Assembly (NCBI GenBank): GCA_052315415.1
Contig: JBLSDH010000004.1
Location: 1 to 64,000, forward strand
DNA: 64,000 nt
Reading direction: 5' to 3'
Source of the DNA: Cuniculiplasma sp052315415
Lineage (GTDB): Archaea; Thermoplasmatota; Thermoplasmata; Thermoplasmatales; Thermoplasmataceae
Below, one piece after another: positions 62,636 to 64,000 of the stretch. Position 1 is the first letter of the stretch, and each line of letters begins with the position of its first letter. Made by a program: the position numbers and the translations under genes. The notes beneath the pieces are model-generated. The model was not told where the DNA came from and searched no databases. It saw only the letters and a program-made list of their open reading frames with translations.

Positions 62636-64000
62636 GTGGATGAAAGCGGTAATGAATTTCCAAAGATAGGGGGAATGAATCCAAGGAAATATCAGGTTGA
62701 GGCTTACAGAAAGGCTCTTCAATATAATTTATTACTTGTGCTACCAACAGGACTTGGAAAGACACTTGTATCTGCAATGGTAGCCCTTTCTTATCTTAAA
62801 AATGAAAAAAGATGCCTGATGCTTGCCCCAACAAGGCCGCTTGTTGATCAGCACCTGATAACAATGAGAAAACTTTTGAATGGAAATAATTTCACCATAG
62901 ACTCAATAACAGGTGGAGACACAAAGGATGTAAGAAAGGATAAATGGGTATCCTCACATCTTCTTATAGGTACTCCACAGACTGTGGAAAAAGATATAAA
63001 GAATGGTATCGCAAACCTTGAAAAATACTTTCTCCTCATAGTGGATGAGGCCCACAGGGCAACCGGAAACTATTCATATGTTTTTGTTGCGAAGACTTTT
63101 CAGGATATGGGTGGTAGAAGAATCCTGGCAATGACGGCAAGCCCGGGCTCAAAAAACGAGAAAGTAGATGAGATAAAGGCAAACCTAGGAATTTCTGAGG
63201 TATACATAAAAACCGATAAGGATCCTGATATTATAGAATACATACACGGCTATGATATTGAACCAATTTACATTGAGATACAAAAAGAACAGATGGTCTG
63301 CATATCAATGTTAAGGGGTGCCAGGGAAGAACTTATATCATCTCTGGCAAGGTATGCCCCAGAGATAAAAAGGAGATCTGGAAGGCAGGATATATCCAGG
63401 TACATGCGACAGCTTTCAATGAAGGCAGCATCTGGAGAGAAGAATCTTTTCAGTGTGATTCCATTATTCACTGCACTTATGAGACTGGACGTCCTTTCGG
63501 AATATGTGGAAACCCAGGGTATAGAAGTTGCTTACAAAACACTTGAGGAGATGGAAAGATCTGAGGAAAAATCCATGAAGAGGACAATGGCAATACTTGA
63601 TAAAAATGATTATTTTTTAAAGGCTAAGAAAATAATGAAACAGGAATATGAGGAGTTTGAAAACCCTAAATTCAAAAAAATTCTTGAAATGTGTGAGGAT
63701 AAAATAAAGGAGAATGAGTCATCAAGGTGTATAGTTTTCACACATTTTAGAAAAACCTCAGAGTTTCTGTTAAAATATTTAACAAAAAATTCTACTTTAA
63801 TAAAGCCAATAAGATTCGTTGGTCAGGCAAGCAGGGAAAATGATCCGGGGATGTCTCAGAAAAAGCAGAGGGAGGGAATAAGCGAATTTTCATCCGGTAA
63901 ATATAATGTGATGCTTGCTACCAGTGTGGCAGAGGAGGGGCTTGATATCCCAGGTGCTGATATGGTAATTTTTTATGAACCTGTTCCATCTGAAATAAGG
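62636..64000 (+). CDS. hef: Hef-type helicase (FANCM-like), 5' part
   Basis: At least 440 residues visible; the gene runs off the right edge. Motifs: LPTGLGKTLV near residue 28-35, LLIVDEAHRATGN near 125, LAMTASPGS near 155 and ATSVAEEGLDIPGAD near 420, in the SF2 arrangement of Hef/MPH1/FANCM. Hef acts on stalled forks; in euryarchaea a C-terminal XPF-type nuclease follows, which is not seen here. The start is GTG 62636 or ATG 62675. Confidence 0.9.
   Translation, partial: MDESGNEFPKIGGMNPRKYQVEAYRKALQYNLLLVLPTGLGKTLVSAMVALSYLKNEKRCLMLAPTRPLVDQHLITMRKLLNGNNFTIDSITGGDTKDVRKDKWVSSHLLIGTPQTVEKDIKNGIANLEKYFLLIVDEAHRATGNYSYVFVAKTFQDMGGRRILAMTASPGSKNEKVDEIKANLGISEVYIKTDKDPDIIEYIHGYDIEPIYIEIQKEQMVCISMLRGAREELISSLARYAPEIKRRSGRQDISRYMRQLSMKAASGEKNLFSVIPLFTALMRLDVLSEYVETQGIEVAYKTLEEMERSEEKSMKRTMAILDKNDYFLKAKKIMKQEYEEFENPKFKKILEMCEDKIKENESSRCIVFTHFRKTSEFLLKYLTKNSTLIKPIRFVGQASRENDPGMSQKKQREGISEFSSGKYNVMLATSVAEEGLDIPGADMVIFYEPVPSEIR

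Overview
The window is a piece of an AT-rich archaeal chromosome, best placed in the Thermoplasmatales (Thermoplasmatota). Reasons: archaeal replication and translation genes (DNA polymerase D small subunit, RPA with its partner, Hef helicase, L11-L1-L10-L12 cluster, NAC, archaeal CCA-adding enzyme, fused Kae1-Bud32), a zinc-type ferredoxin of the kind known from Thermoplasma and Sulfolobus, tRNA genes without encoded CCA, and many genes starting close behind a TATA box as in leaderless transcription. The genus cannot be fixed from the sequence alone.

Left part, 1 to about 15.5 kb: an accessory island abutting the 3' end of a tRNA-Ala(CGC) gene (15495-15566, minus strand). It holds seven direct repeats of about 39 nt, all in the same orientation, at 1928, 2695 (degenerate), 4993, 7660, 10705, 12139 and 13921. 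The left half of each repeat copies the last 19-20 nt of the tRNA gene; the right half is a shared 20-nt arm absent from the tRNA. Identity to the tRNA falls broadly with distance from it (20/20 at 13.9 kb, about 5 mismatches at 1.9 kb). The repeats cut the island into modules of roughly 0.8-3 kb: two decayed vapBC copies; TrmB remnant plus intact vapBC; dead IS5 transposase plus DUF1801-like pseudogene plus MazF-type pair; dead ABC/MFS/HTH-10 set; VapBC-type pair; DUF5678 plus retropepsin-like protease; intact alpha/beta hydrolase plus TetR regulator. This looks like layered capture of small elements at one tRNA attachment site. No integrase is visible in the window.

Right part, 15.6-64 kb: compact core chromosome with short gaps and 1-26 nt overlaps. 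In order: Dam-like methylase, 2-hydroxyacid dehydrogenase, RPA pair, GvpD/RAD55-like ATPase, hemB, M61 peptidase, FAH-family protein, an unusual HerA/VirD4-like ATPase carrying a nuclease-like C-terminus together with an unknown partner, heme-oxygenase-fold protein, phosphatase, PPC/DUF296 protein, a complete-looking tyrosine/homogentisate catabolic operon on the minus strand (hpd, fah, hmgA, Fe-ADH), DUF373, mptE, comB, the ribosomal stalk operon, a DUF981 gene cut by one in-frame stop, folate C1 and threonine catabolic genes (FTCD halves, threonine ammonia-lyase), DRG GTPase, spermidine synthase, ITPase and Kae1-Bud32, glycosyltransferase, pirin, Mrp/NBP35, PolD small subunit, EamA transporter, a 1580-residue secreted GH57-type protein, zinc ferredoxin, tRNA-Gln, a ubiquitin-like small modifier, cca, nac, tRNA-Phe and the start of hef.

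The most unusual material is the tRNA-Ala repeat array, followed by the ATPase-nuclease fusion and the DUF5678-retropepsin pair.
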